Positions 54,449 to 64,000 of a DNA stretch of 64,000 nt are shown here, in pieces. Numbering within the stretch: position 1 is the stretch's first letter; every line of letters begins with the position of its first letter. Under the pieces are notes generated by a model, which was given only the letters and a program-made list of their open reading frames with translations, made no database searches and was not told the DNA's origin. This DNA comes from Anthoceros angustus (Eukaryota; Streptophyta; Anthocerotopsida; Anthocerotales; Anthocerotaceae): contig MU008155.1 in NCBI GenBank assembly GCA_010909165.1, positions 124,001 to 188,000 on the forward strand. Reading direction: 5' to 3'. A program made the position numbers and the translations under genes.

Positions 54449-55546
54449 TTAAGCCCTCAATACCCGCCTCCCGCAGAAGTCATCAAAGGCGTTATTCACG
54501 AATTCTGTTCCATTGTCACTTCTCAGGATTTTCAACAAGTGACCTGTCTGTCTCTCGGCAACCAGGAGCCAATCTCGGAAGTAGGTGAACGTGTCACTCT
54601 TGAGGTGCATAGGGTATGTCCATGAGTACCTACTAAAATCATCCGTGAGGGTGAGGTAGTAGCGTGCTCCCCCTAGTGACGGTTCGCGGATCTTTCCGGA
54701 GATGTCTGCATGAACCAACTCCAAGGTGGTGGTTACCCTGTGAGCGTGCTTGGAGAAGGGGAGTTCTTTCTGCTTCGCCAACACGCAAGATTCGCACACA
54801 GGTAGGTGCCGAAAACACTTGGGTAGAGGCTCCGTATACAGGCCTTGTGAAGCCATGGATGTCAGCTTGTTTTTGTTAATGTGTCCCAACCTCGCGTGCC
54901 ACAGGGAGGCCAGGCTGTCAGAGGATGACGGCGGCGGTCCGGCCGTGAAGGCAGACGGCTCGCTCCCGTCGGCAAATGAAAGCCTGTAGAGGCCATCTTG
55001 AGGCACAGCGGTGAAGAGGCATAGGTCAGGATTTGTGGTCCTGAAGAAACAGCATGACCCCCTTGAAGCGAGCATCTCGAGATCGCCTTGCTTCAGCAGC
55101 TGGGTCATGGAGACCAGGTTCTTGCCCATCTGCGGGACGAGGAGCACAGGCTCCAAGGTAAGCACCGAACCGTCCCGAAGAGGAAATTCGCAAGTGCCTT
55201 GTCCCATGATAGGCAGACTAGATCTACTCTGTTCATCACCGAGTAATACCCTTTCCCTGAGAGGACGGGTGTCCAGCTTGGTGAATAGAGTACGATCGTT
55301 GCATATGTGGGCGGTGGCTCCACTATCCAGATACCATCTCGAATCATGGTGCAACTGGGTGTTGAGGCAAACCGTAAGTATCTTCACGGTTTTCGTCTCC
55401 ACCGCGCTGGCTTTCCCTTGGACTGAGACACTGGTTGCCTGTCTCGGGCCGGCCCTCTGTGGCTCTCCGGCCTTTTTCTTGCGGCGGTCCGTGCCCGGTG
55501 GCTCCGCACAATGCGCCGGCCCGAGGAGGGGCAGAGGTTGATTCAC
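54449..55546 (-). CDS. Copia-5 protease and integrase
   Basis: One open frame of 365 codons. It contains HDSRWYLDSGATAHICNDRT (protease active site), LWHARLGHINKNKLTSMASQ and CESCVLAKQKELPF (HHCC zinc domain), LELVHADISGKI (first Asp), LGGARYYLTLTDDFSRYSWT, LLKILRSDNGTEFVNNAFDD (second Asp). Both enzymes look well preserved, which suggests that Copia-5 is younger than Copia-4, its host. The frame ends by frameshift inside the integrase core. Confidence 0.92.
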   Translation of the reverse strand: MNQPLPLLGPAHCAEPPGTDRRKKKAGEPQRAGPRQATSVSVQGKASAVETKTVKILTVCLNTQLHHDSRWYLDSGATAHICNDRTLFTKLDTRPLRERVLLGDEQSRSSLPIMGQGTCEFPLRDGSVLTLEPVLLVPQMGKNLVSMTQLLKQGDLEMLASRGSCCFFRTTNPDLCLFTAVPQDGLYRLSFADGSEPSAFTAGPPPSSSDSLASLWHARLGHINKNKLTSMASQGLYTEPLPKCFRHLPVCESCVLAKQKELPFSKHAHRVTTTLELVHADISGKIREPSLGGARYYLTLTDDFSRYSWTYPMHLKSDTFTYFRDWLLVAERQTGHLLKILRSDNGTEFVNNAFDDFCGRRVLRA

Positions 55547-55561
55547 CTTTAGGGGTGAAAT

Positions 55562-56158
55562 TTACCCTGCCCTTTTGAGTCTTCCCGTGCTTGAAACGGG
55601 TGGACATACTGCCTTTGGGCTTGGACCCTCCTGAATTAAGGCGGCTCGCTCCGGTCGAGCGCCTACGATATCCTCCACCGTCAAGGTGGGAGTTGTGCCT
55701 GACTTACCGTGGGTAGATACCAACATCAGGCTGGTAACGAAGTTTTGGTAAGAGGCAGGTAAGCTCATCAACAGTTGTGCAGCGGCATCGGTCTCCGTCA
55801 TGGTGGAGCCAAGAGAGGCGAGCTGCCCTCGCAGCTGTCTGAACTTCGAGGTATGGGCAGAAATCGTATCTGTCTCCTTCATCCTTAAGGAGTTGAATTC
55901 CTGCCTTACACTGTACAAGGTTAGAACGTTGTTAACATTGTACGTGTTTGATAGCTGGTCCCAGATTGCGGAGGCCTCCGTGAGGAACTCCACGCTGGGC
56001 ACCAGACTCGAATCAAGTCCGCCGATGAGGAGAGCAATTGCGATCCCGTTCAAATAGTCCCATCTCTCAACAGCAGCGACTGGCGGGGGTGGAGTGGCAG
56101 AAGGGTCGGGCTTCGGAAGGGTGCCATCGACAATCTTCCAAACGCCCCGACCTATCAA
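55562..56158 (-). CDS. Copia-5 gag, 5' truncated by the CACTA insertion
   Basis: A 198-codon frame reads GRGVWKIVDGTLPKPDPSAT, WDYLNGIAIALLIGGLDSSL, SAIWDQLSNTYNVNNVLTLY, SAHTSKFRQLRGQLASLGST and LLMSLPASYQNFVTSL, the UBN2-type gag core. The normal start, about 60 residues earlier, is missing because the gene ends at the CACTA terminus at 56160. The nominal start codon TTG at 56158 is only the first codon after the break. Confidence 0.92.
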   Translation of the reverse strand: MIGRGVWKIVDGTLPKPDPSATPPPPVAAVERWDYLNGIAIALLIGGLDSSLVPSVEFLTEASAIWDQLSNTYNVNNVLTLYSVRQEFNSLRMKETDTISAHTSKFRQLRGQLASLGSTMTETDAAAQLLMSLPASYQNFVTSLMLVSTHGKSGTTPTLTVEDIVGARPERAALIQEGPSPKAVCPPVSSTGRLKRAG

Positions 56159-56159
56159 G

Positions 56160-56172
56160 CACTACTAGGAAA
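56160..56172 (+). repeat. CACTA terminal inverted repeat
   Basis: CACTACTAGGAAA, directly after Copia-5 gag. The preceding three bases aag would be the 3-bp target duplication. Confidence 0.88.
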
Positions 56173-56218
56173 CTCAGCACTTTACTACCCCTTCAAATCT
56201 AGAGAGAGGGGATTTTTA

Positions 56219-57000
56219 GATGACTGTTCGTTTTACAACGGAGCTTTTCAACCCATGTATTATTTTCGTATAGATTTTAACACTTTACAACATGGGTTTA
56301 GGGTTTTAACAACGCGTATTTTTTATGGGCTTTTTGATGACGTGGCTCTCTTACGTGCATTTACAACATGGGTTTGCAAGATTACTACAGACTACTATTT
56401 TCAACTTGTGTTTTTAGGGTGGTTTACAACGCCTAAACTACATTGTCGTGTTTGTTTACAACGATGACCTTTATTTTACTACTTTTACAACAGGAATACG
56501 CCTTTTACAACGGAGCATCTTTTACAACAGGTTCTACTATTTTACATGGTTCTTTTACAATAGGGAATACGCCTTTTACAACGGAGCGTTTTTACAACAA
56601 TGTTTGCTATTTTACAACGGTTCTTTTACAGGAATATGCCTTTTACAATGGGCGTCTTTTACAACAATGCCCGTATTTTACATTACTTCTTTTACAATGC
56701 CCAAAACTACATCTACAACAGCTTTGTTTACAACGATGACCTTTGTTTTATTACAACACTTTACATTAGGGACTACGCCTTTTACAACGGAGCATATTTT
56801 ACAACAATGTCCGGTGTTTACAATGGTTCTTCTACAACATAGATTACGCTTTTTACAATGGGGTGCCTTTTACAACAATGCCTGGTAGTTTTCATCAGTT
56901 CTTTTACAACAGCCAATACCCTTTTTACAACGAGACGTCTATTACAACAATGGGTGGAATTTTATAACAGAGTTATTTACAACACACAAATCCATATTAA
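56219..57000. repeat. CACTA subterminal repeat array (TTTTACAACR)
   Basis: The word ttttacaac(g/a) or close variants recurs more than 30 times in 780 bp, nearly always on the plus strand (for example 56230, 56504, 56519, 56575, 56590, 56776, 56868). Subterminal repeats of this kind bind the transposase accessory protein in En/Spm. Open frames through it (Phe/Tyr/Asn-rich) are artefacts of the repeat. Confidence 0.9.
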
Positions 57001-57485
57001 CAATATAATTTAGGTTTTTCTTAATATTTTAAACTATCCGTTGTTACTTCCATCGTAAATGCTTATTGTTTCAGAACATAATTTAGGGTTTTTCATAACA
57101 TCTTAAACTATCCGTTGTTTCTTTCGTGTAAATGCTTGTTGTTTTAACATGCCACATCCATTTGCCAACTATGGCCATTATAATACTTCATTATTTTGAA
57201 TGGTTCTAATTTGTGTTGTAAAATAGATGATGTTAAATTAGCCACCTTTTTCACAACAAGTGTGGCGAAACACCTATATGATGGTAACTTGAATTGTAAT
57301 TGATCTGTAAAACGTGAAACATACTTCTCTATTGCAATGCACATTCTATGAACAACATGCATTGTTTATGAATTGAGTATGCTTTTCCTTTCAAACAACT
57401 TGGAATACAAGATAACAAACTCAAGGAGAATTTCAAGTGTTACATGGACAGACAATCAAAAGGTGGAACGAGTAACAGCATGTAC

Positions 57486-57840
57486 CTATGCATCATTAAT
57501 ATTATCAACTTCAAAAACGACACGTTCTCCACGTGCACTAGTCCCAACAACCACCTTATTGTCATAGAGAAAAGTCTGAACTAATTTTGGTGACACAAGG
57601 GTAAAGGGTTCATCTTGGACTCTTGAAGAAGGATAAACAGAATTGGGATTCACAATGTGCATTCCAGATGTGTCCTTCTTCAATCCCTTATTGTGATCAT
57701 TCGTATCTTCATAAACAGGTTTGAACCACTTTACTTTCAAGAAATTTGCGGTTGTTGATAGCCCAAAGTCAACCTTTATAATTTTTTGCACTTTCCCAAC
57801 ATATGGCATATCAATAACATTTCCAACGGCGTCTACCGCA
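57486..57840 (-). pseudogene. CACTA transposase-associated DUF4216 domain
   Basis: The minus frame from 57809 has YVGKVQKIIKVDFG, VKWFKP, then SGMHIVNPNSVY, DEPFTLVSPKLVQTFLYDNK and VVVGTSARGERVVFEV. This is the DUF4216 pattern (YGxIxxIxxLDY...FxCxW...D..FxLVN...PFILASQxxQVFYxxD), usually C-terminal in Tnp2-type CACTA proteins. Its function is unknown. It lies downstream of DUF4218 on the same strand as expected. Confidence 0.85.
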
Positions 57841-58142
57841 CCGGAAATTTTGTTGTATTATAGAATCACACGTAAGTTTACCCTCATCACATGATTCTGT
57901 CCTTATGTGGTTCCCATAAGCCCACATCATTGAATATGATTTCGCATCTGGTATAGGACCATTCACTACTCCATATATATCTAGCCCATATTCATTCAAA
58001 ACATTGTCTGATCGAATGGCACCTCGAACTTCATTTAGTAGCCAATCCACAAAAGACAAGTTCGTGAGACTCCTTCATTGCTGCTCTCACTTCTCCGTAA
58101 AAGCGAGTTTTCCAACATCGCTTTTTATTATCTGCTTGCGCT

Positions 58143-58520
58143 CTACTTAGTTAGGGTTATAAATTCACCATTCCTTGCAACACTGACCACATTGTTCTTC
58201 ATCACGATGTCCACATACGGTGTGTCTTTGTCTTCATTTAGTTTACCTATATATTCTGCAAAAATACATAGACTCTTGTGCGAGGTATCCTCTTGCCATG
58301 CTTCCTTCTGCTTTGGCCCTTTGCCGTACAAACCCCTTCAAAACTTTCATATGCCTTTCTAGGAAATACATCCATCGATACCTTGTAGGCCCACATAATT
58401 CTACCTCGTGAACTAGGTGTACCACAACATGGACCTGGCTAGATAAAAAAGAAGTGGGGAACTCTCGCTCGATGATGCACATTACTTCTGTGCAAAACAC
58501 CTTCATTGCTGGGATCTCGA
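58143..58520 (-). pseudogene. CACTA transposase-associated DUF4218 domain
   Basis: The minus frame from 58506 reads VMCIIEREFPTSFLSSQVHV, VVHLVHEVELCGPTRYRWMY, FLERHMKVLKGFVRQRAKAE and GSMARGYLAQESMYFCRIY, the DUF4218 signature (LExxFPPxFF..HLxxHLxxE..LGGPVxYRWMYPFER..K..V.N.A.PEGSI). A stretch between this and DUF4216 is in broken frames (57811-58059, 58143-58331). Confidence 0.9.
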
Positions 58521-58727
58521 CACTTTGATTTCTTTAGAACATATCCACCTAAATAGGGTCCCAAGACCACAAATAGCCTCATGTAGGTCGGAGACTAAAC
58601 CTTTTAGTACCAAAGGCCATAAATCAGTTAACGGTTATGATGATCATGTGACTTCAACCACGATATATTATCCCATAGTCTTCGAAAAGCACCGCTCAAA
58701 TTAGAACCATAACTCAAGGGGTAATCT

Positions 58728-60109
58728 TTAATACGCTCTCTCAATTCTTCCTCTCGCTTGTTTAAGGCTTTTCTTAGTCCTGTACCCTAAAACCTGTAGC
58801 AGGAGCGGCCATTGTGTTCCATCTGGATCTTCATGCACCCACCAACCTGAACCCTTCGTATTAGTCTCTTCTAGATCTTGACGACTACCAATGGTTTCAC
58901 AGTGTCCAGTAACATGCTTTAAAATTTGCTCGCTCACGTTCTTCCCAATGTGCATAGGGTCCATCAAATGACGAATCAATAAATGCTGAGAGCATCCAAA
59001 AAAAAAGGGATCAACACTTCGTACCCACAACAAGAGCTCCAATAATATAGGCCATGTGCATATACAAAACAAAAACCACCATATGTAGGGTACAACAAAC
59101 CAAAACTAACCTCCCAATACGGAAGCTCCCAAAAAATAGAGGGAGCATTACTTGTCACTCCATGTGGACCTGGATGGTGAAGGCTTCTTAAAGTACTCTC
59201 TTCTTTAATTACAGTGGGCGATGGTGTTAATGCTGGGGTCCAGACACACCTCTCTACTAAGCCATTAAACATATTCTTTTGCTCATCACGGAAAGGGTGA
59301 TCCTCAGGTAGATGTAATCTAAAATTATCGTCATATACCATTTTGGATAAACCCTTGGAATACCGAGCCCGCAAGTTTGTCCAACAAGAAGGGCAAGCAC
59401 GATAACCCTTTGTTTGTAGCTTAGAGGTAAATGTATATCCAGGATAATCATGCATGGTCCATAATAAAAGAGCCTTTGCAACAAAAGATTGTCGTACAAC
59501 CCCAAGTTGCATAGATGCATCCTGAACCTGAACACCATCTTCCCATAATAAATTTAACTCATCAATCAATGGTCGAAAATAAACATCTCCATTCTTCACT
59601 TGTCTTGGGCCTGGTATCAGCATGGATAATAAGATATGCCCATTTCGAATACTTAACCATGGAGGTAAATTATAGTTCACCAGCAAGACTGGCCAGATAG
59701 AGTACTTGCTGCTTTGGGTTCCAAAAGGATTTATGCCATCTGTTGCAAGCCCAAACCGTAAGTTGCGTGGCTCCCGGGCAAATTCAGGGTATATGGAGTC
59801 CACATGTTTCCATGCCATGCTATCTGAAGGAACACGCATGACCTGGTCCTGTGACACATTCTCTGCATGCCATTTTAATAAGGAAGCCAATTCAACACAT
59901 CTAAATAGCTGTTGAATTCGAGGCTTTAGTGGGAAATACCTTAAAACCTTGTTTGGCACATAAGGACCTTTTGTATCAGGACGATATCTACTCTTGTTAC
60001 AAAACAAACAATTTTTAACCTCCTTATCCTCGTATTCACCCATGAACAACATGCAATCATCAGGACATGCATGAATCTTCAGGAAAGTAAACCCAAATGC
60101 ATTCAACAT
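58728..60109 (-). pseudogene. CACTA transposase Tnp2
   Basis: Tnp2 (PF02992) cuts and moves the element. The 377-codon frame 60109-58976 shows CPDDCMLFMGEYEDKEVKNC with CNKSRYRPD, KVLRYFPLKPRIQQLFRC, ATDGINPFGTQSSKYSIWPV, NYNLPPWLSIRNGHILLSML, IPGPRQVKNGDVYF with ELNLLW, and YRACPSCWTNLRARYSKGL. Then GPHGVTSNAPSIFWELPYWE runs into an apparent intron or shift, and the last part (58975-58728) holds HLMDPMHIGKNVSEQILKHV. The DDE Asp in ATDG is present. Whether the interruption near 59050 is an intron is undecided, so activity is possible but unproven. Confidence 0.92.
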
Positions 60110-60128
60110 TAACCGTAACTCATCCTTG

Positions 60129-60820
60129 CTACGGGAAGCTTGTTCCCTTTTGGAAGTGCCTCGATTGACAAAGTTTCAATAAGGCATTGAAGTCGGTATT
60201 AGAAATACTACCCTTCATTTGCCAATTGAGCAACAACATTACAAAAGAAAGCAATGATATGTTTGCTCCTCCCATAATGGTGTAGTGGCGCTCTATGCAT
60301 CTCCTTGATCTCTCGTAGTAGTGCACCTAGTTGTTCGTCTCATATCGGCAATTCACGAACCCCCGAATGCCTCTACTAAGTCCATTGTATCCTCTTCAAT
60401 AGGACTCAAACCTCATAATCAACATCCCTATTGTCATCACCCATATTCTCCACATCATTCATATTCTCATCATCATCCACATTGTCATCATCGCCCATAT
60501 TGTGGTCATCCATATAGTCCTCATGATCATTTCTAGTACCATCATTGTCAGTATCTACACCCATATTGTTGGTCCCTAAGGGCGGGACATTCACATCAGG
60601 TACTAGATAAGATGAGGATGCACCACCTTTGCAAGTGCTTCTGCTCATGCTCCCAGGCAACATTGAGCTTGTGTTCTTCCTTATACATACACTTGGTACA
60701 CTTACACCATACCCATGGGAAGTCTTTGACAGCCCTAGCCCTTTTCCCACGGTCCATCGATGACGGATGGTACAAAAATACCGAGAAGGAAATAGAGTGA
60801 GGATTGAACATGTAAACCTC
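60129..60820 (-). pseudogene. N-terminal part of the CACTA transposase ORF
   Basis: The minus strand from about 60775 contains RARAVKDFPWVWCKCTKCMY, then EEHKLNVAWEHEQKHLQRW, resembling the transposase-associated N-terminal domain (CPCxxCxN ... HL). It is followed by an acidic spacer rich in Asp, Asn, Glu and Met (DDHNMGDDDNVDDDENMND, about 60520-60450) and a fragment FNALLKLCQSRHFQKGTSF near 60200. Shifts break this part. Confidence 0.72.
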
Positions 60821-60840
60821 ATGGGCTCTCACATATATAA

Positions 60841-60900
60841 ACATTCCAAAATGAAAAACTCGATAACAGATGGTTAAAAACTCGATAACAGATGGTTTAC
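60841..60900. repeat. Short tandem duplication
   Basis: aaaactcgataacagatggtt occurs twice in a row (about 60853 and 60875), just upstream of the transposase 5' end. Confidence 0.85.
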
Positions 60901-60979
60901 ATTCGGTAACTCGAAAATTCGGCCATATGTGCACAATATTGAGGATGGTGTAAGTGTTCAGGGCGTGTGTGTGTCTGTG

Positions 60980-61400
60980 TGGGCAGTGGGAGAGAGAGGA
61001 AATGTGGTCGCGGGGACCCGGGGTTATCTCGCGCCGGAGTACGCGGTGTCGGGGAAGTCGACTCCCGAGCCGGACGTGTTCAGCCTTCGGTTTTACGTTG
61101 TTCGTGGCGACTGCTCTGCCGTATGAGCCAATCGGGAGGACGAAGATTCCAGTGGATTGGGTGGAGTTAAGGAGAATCGAGGTGGTGGAGGTGGTGGATG
61201 GGAGGCCGGAGGAGATTTTAATGAGAGCAGCTTGCTGCGTTTTGAAGGTTGGTTGTTGTGTACCCATCCGGATCCTAAGGTTCGGCTTCACCTGTGTTGC
61301 TGCGTATCTTGAAGGATAACAGCCACCATTGGCGGCCTCCGTGCCGGTGGCAATTTATGTGAGCGAGTTTACTTGCCGCCTGTGGATTCGCCTCGAGTTT
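60980..61400 (+). pseudogene. Lectin-type receptor-like kinase fragment, kinase C-terminus
   Basis: RGTRGYLAPEYAVSGKSTPE and PDVFS at about 61008-61080 is the activation-loop/APE region (subdomains VIII-IX) of plant receptor kinases, nearest in style to L-type lectin receptor kinases. After shifts come EPIGRTKIPVDWV (about 61125-61165), VVDGRPEE, then GWLLCTHPDPKVRL (about 61247-61288, the conserved GLLCTHPDPxxRP) and a tail ILKDNSHHWRPP and SVPVAIYVS. At least three frameshifts break it. Extracellular, transmembrane and N-lobe parts are absent. It lies next to the CACTA transposase and may be captured. Confidence 0.82.
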
Positions 61401-61409
61401 GAGAGGAAC

Positions 61410-62069
61410 GTGGTGGAGAAGAAGGGGATCCGAGATGTGCGATCCGGAGCCGGTGGAGACGAGCCACTCGAGTCGATCCCAGTGATTCCGCCTCGTATCC
61501 TGAGGTGGTGAGTCACCGGATGGCGGAGAAGCGCAGTGGTGGTGATGCGGGCCGCATGGCGGTGATGGGTTCTTTTGTGCAACCTAGATAGCGGGTTGGG
61601 CTTTGCTTCGTAGATTATCGATCAAACTATCTGTACAAAATGCAACCCTGCGTTATGCGGCCTCAAGGCATTTGTGATCTGAGCCATCACGGATACGCAC
61701 CACTTTTGGTCCCACCCACACGTCCTCACATTCGACACAACACGTCCTCACTAGACTCCTCCTTCGGAGAGACATATATCATTTCCAACGATTCGGACGC
61801 TCCCAAAGTTCAACCCAATTTTGCCAAGAAATCGCAGTAGCTAATCTCGTCGGAGCACATGGCGGCTAATCTCGATTCGAGGATGCACCAACAAGCGACC
61901 ATGACTCTGCTCGTTGTGAAAACTTCCTTGGGAGGCCCAGATTCATTCTCCGATGATACTCGTGTCACACCTCAAATCTCGGCCATGCATATGGACCACG
62001 CACAAAACACGATCCAGGTTGAATCTACCTCCAGCACGTCTAGGACAGATGTTTCCTGGACATGTTGGC
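61410..62069. other. Stretch without recognisable gene
   Basis: One ATG frame (61859-62209, 116 codons, Thr/Ser-rich) is open but I recognise no domain and part of it overlaps the tandem duplication that follows, where its frame is not preserved. Confidence 0.45.
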
Positions 62070-62774
62070 CATGTTACTTCACACAGAGGAAGGACGCTCT
62101 CGACTCAAGCTTTCCCAATGCTCACGAGCTTTGTCAAATCGTCCTAGAAGGTGAGCTAATCTTGGGAAATCGGTCATTGCTATCGCCATTATTTCCACAC
62201 GCTGCCTGAGATGATGGCACACAATGACGGGTGTCTCCACATCTATTTCCTATTCTCTGAACTCTACACTCTACCCTGCAGGCCACTGGGCGGGGATCAT
62301 CACCTCCGGTGATGTTGGTTAGTTGCAATCAATTCTCTCAACCACAGTGGAGTTGGATTACCCTCGACATTTCATGATATCCCATTCTTGATCCGATGTA
62401 GTCTTTGGGCCGGAATCAACAGCATTGGCGCTAGCGTTTCCTCTTGAATGATGAGGTGCTGGATGCGTGAGCGCCCGCGAGTATGAGAACCTCGTGAGGT
62501 AGGTTGGTTGAGAGCTTGATTCATGGCGCTACTTCACACAGAGGAAGGACGCTCGACTCAAGCTTTCCGTTGCTCACCGAGCTTTGTCAAATCGTCAAAT
62601 ACGGTTTCAGAGCTAATCTTGGGAAATCGGTCATTGCCCTGCCATTATTTCCACACACGCCAGATGATGGCACACAATGACAGGGTGTCTCCACATCTAT
62701 TTCTATTCTTGAGACTCTACACTCTACCACAACGAGGCCCTGGCCATCACAACGCCCGATGTTCCAGTTAGTTT
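62070..62774. repeat. Tandem duplication of about 455 bp
   Basis: The phrase ttcacacagaggaaggacgct starts at about 62078 and again at about 62532; both copies go through gagctttgtcaaatcgtc, cttgggaaatcggtcattgc and ctacactctacc. They differ by several short indels. The second part of the first unit (62330-62522) matches the start of the next repeat family at 62790. Confidence 0.88.
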
Positions 62775-64000
62775 GTCGATCAATTCCTCACCAACCACAG
62801 TGGAGTTGGATTACCCTCGGCTTTCGATATCTGCCATTATAATCGATGTAGTCTTTGGGCGGAATCACGGGAGGTGGCGCTGTTTCCTCGCAGCGAATGA
62901 TGAGAATTAGGATCAGGTGCAACGGTATGAGCCAACCTCGTGAGGTAGGTTGGTTGAGAGCTTGATTCATGGCCTTCCTCACTGTCTGCCATGCCTCCCG
63001 GGAATCTTTGCATGGAGCTAGTAGCGCCTTGCGTTGGCCTGTAGTCTTTATCACATGGAGCGGACGCCGCCATTCGTGCCCTCGTCCAGGTCCTTTAAGA
63101 TACGGCCGATCTTCCTTTAAGATACGGCGGATCTATGGCCGTCTGGGTGAGTGCGGATGGTAGGCAGCTAAGGCGGGAAGCTTGGTGGCGGCCACGGTCC
63201 GGCTGGTGTTTGGGTGGCGGCCACGGTCCGGCGCTTTCTAGTGCGATGGCGCGGTGGCGCTTTCTAGTGTTTGCGGTGTTGCGTTCGGTGGCGCTTTCTA
63301 GTGTTTGCGGTGTTGCGTTGCCTGCCTCTGTATCAAGACTGGAGTAGCGCATTCATTCCTCCGGATGCCTAAGCTTGTGGCAAAAAGCTAGAGTTTCATG
63401 CGGTCGGACCGGGGACGACGTGCATTGGCGGCCCTCCTCAGAGGCTGTCGATCAATTCCTCACCAACCACGTGAGTTGGATTACCCTCGGCTTTCGATAT
63501 CTGCCATTATAATCGATGTAGTCTTTGGGCGGAATCACGGGAGGTGGCGCTGTTTCCTCGCAGCGAATGATGAGAATTAGGATCAGGTGCAACGGTATGA
63601 GCCAACCTCGTGAGGTAGGTTGGTTGAGAGCTTGATTCATGGCCTTCCTCACTGTCTGCCATGCCTCCCGGGAATCTTTGCATGGAGCTAGTAGCGCCTT
63701 GCGTTGGCCTGTAGTCTTTATCACATGGGCGGGCGATCCGCCATTCTGCGTCCTCGTCCGTCCTTTAAGATACGGCCGATCTTCCTTTAAGATACGGCCG
63801 ATCTTCCTTTAAGATACGGCGATTAGTCTGGGTGGTAAACGGGCTAAGGCGGGAAGCTTGGGTGGCGGCCACGGTCCGGCGCTTTCTAGTGTTTGCGGTG
63901 TTGCGTTCGGTGGCGCTTTCTACGTTAAGCGCTTTCTAGTGTTTGCGGTGTTGCGTTGCCTGCCTCCGTATCAAGACTGGAGTAGCGCATTCATTCCTCC
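62775..64000. repeat. Tandem duplication of about 670 bp with minisatellites
   Basis: 62775-63057 and 63447-63729 are almost identical; a diverged third copy of this part is at about 62330-62522. Both units continue with a minisatellite of cctttaagatacggc(c/g)gat (two copies near 63091, three near 63762) and a repeat of gtttgcggtgttgcgttcgg with gcgctttctagt (near 63228-63330 and 63876-63955). The open minus-strand frame within the unit (ALLAPCKDSREAWQTVRKAM) is repeated with the DNA; I do not recognise it and two frames are open at once, so coding is unproven. Confidence 0.9.

Larger units (their letters stand above)
56160..64000 (-). mobile_element. CACTA (En/Spm) DNA transposon, left terminus inside Copia-5
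   Basis: The terminus CACTACTAGGAAACTCAGCA at 56160 is typical for plant CACTA elements, followed by a subterminal array and minus-strand transposase genes at 57.5-60.8 kb. The opposite terminus (TTTCCTAGTAGTG) is not seen before 64000; the right border given is only the window end. The lost 5' portions of Copia-5 and Copia-4 are also not seen, which is expected if the element continues past the window. The alternative is that it is truncated near 60.9 kb. Confidence 0.8.

Noticed and set aside
56443-56888. Phe/Tyr/Asn-rich overlapping ORFs
   Set aside because: They are translations of the TTTTACAAC subterminal repeats; all three frames are open.
60308-60322. ctcgtagtagtg as the second CACTA terminus
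   Set aside because: Only the last nine bases fit the inverted terminus, it lies inside the transposase 5' region, and no Copia-5 sequence follows.
62788-63724. Duplicated minus-strand ORF with KDSREAWQTVRKAMNQAL as a real gene
   Set aside because: The duplication copies DNA and frame alike, a second frame is open in the same place, and the diverged third copy near 62400 does not keep the frame.
1-64000. CRISPR array, riboswitches, bacterial operons outside 21.3-22.2 kb
   Set aside because: Tandem repeats here lack the constant repeat and variable spacer pattern, and the rest of the window is eukaryotic.

Overview
The window looks like land-plant nuclear DNA, mostly repeat. It contains nested Ty1/Copia and Ty3/Gypsy LTR retrotransposons with plant-type primer binding sites (initiator tRNA-Met for Copia, tRNA-Asp for Gypsy), a CACTA (En/Spm) DNA transposon with the plant domain set (Tnp2, DUF4218, DUF4216), a fragment of a lectin-type receptor-like kinase, and an intron-containing pseudogene of the ubiquinone methyltransferase COQ3. 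The recoverable COQ3 introns are very short (about 67-101 bp). That, with the element types, makes a compact-intron non-seed plant such as the lycophyte Selaginella a reasonable guess, but the sequence does not prove it.

Layout. 1-7305: a duplicated segment split by a full-length Copia element (Copia-1, 971-6894) with LTRs, PBS, PPT and a 5-bp target duplication. Its uninterrupted paralog lies at 14330-15631. 7306-13207: a decayed minus-strand Gypsy element, CT-rich on the plus strand. 15632-21285: Gypsy-1 (LTR, PBS, gag, protease, RT, RNase H). 21286-22183: about 0.9 kb of GC-rich alphaproteobacterial sequence (a divergent ECF sigma factor and an FAD/NAD-binding oxidoreductase) ending at the only N in the window, almost certainly an assembly chimera. 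22184-27200: pieces of Copia RNase H, Gypsy-2 (RT to integrase plus a coiled-coil ORF), an LTR with tRNA-Asp PBS and a gag fragment. 27240-30690: Copia-2, the best-preserved Copia pol. 30950-31310: a cluster of perfect hairpins. 31377-32891 (minus): a ParB-like ORF broken by one in-frame TAG. 32852-34140: a higher-order tandem repeat. 35050-36430: the COQ3 pseudogene.

38936-64000 is a nested stack. Copia-4 (minus strand) is interrupted by Copia-3 (plus, 42674-51438) and by Copia-5 (minus, from 51906). Copia-5 is in turn cut in its gag gene by the terminus of the CACTA element at 56160. No second CACTA end and no missing 5' part of Copia-5 or Copia-4 is seen before 64000, so the kinase fragment and tandem duplications of 61-64 kb may lie inside the CACTA element.

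No gene here can be called intact and functional. The most interesting items are the Copia-3/Copia-4 family, which carries different antisense gene-like cargo in the same slot between pol and the 3' LTR; the ParB-like ORF; the COQ3 pseudogene with transition-type stop codons; and the bacterial chimera.
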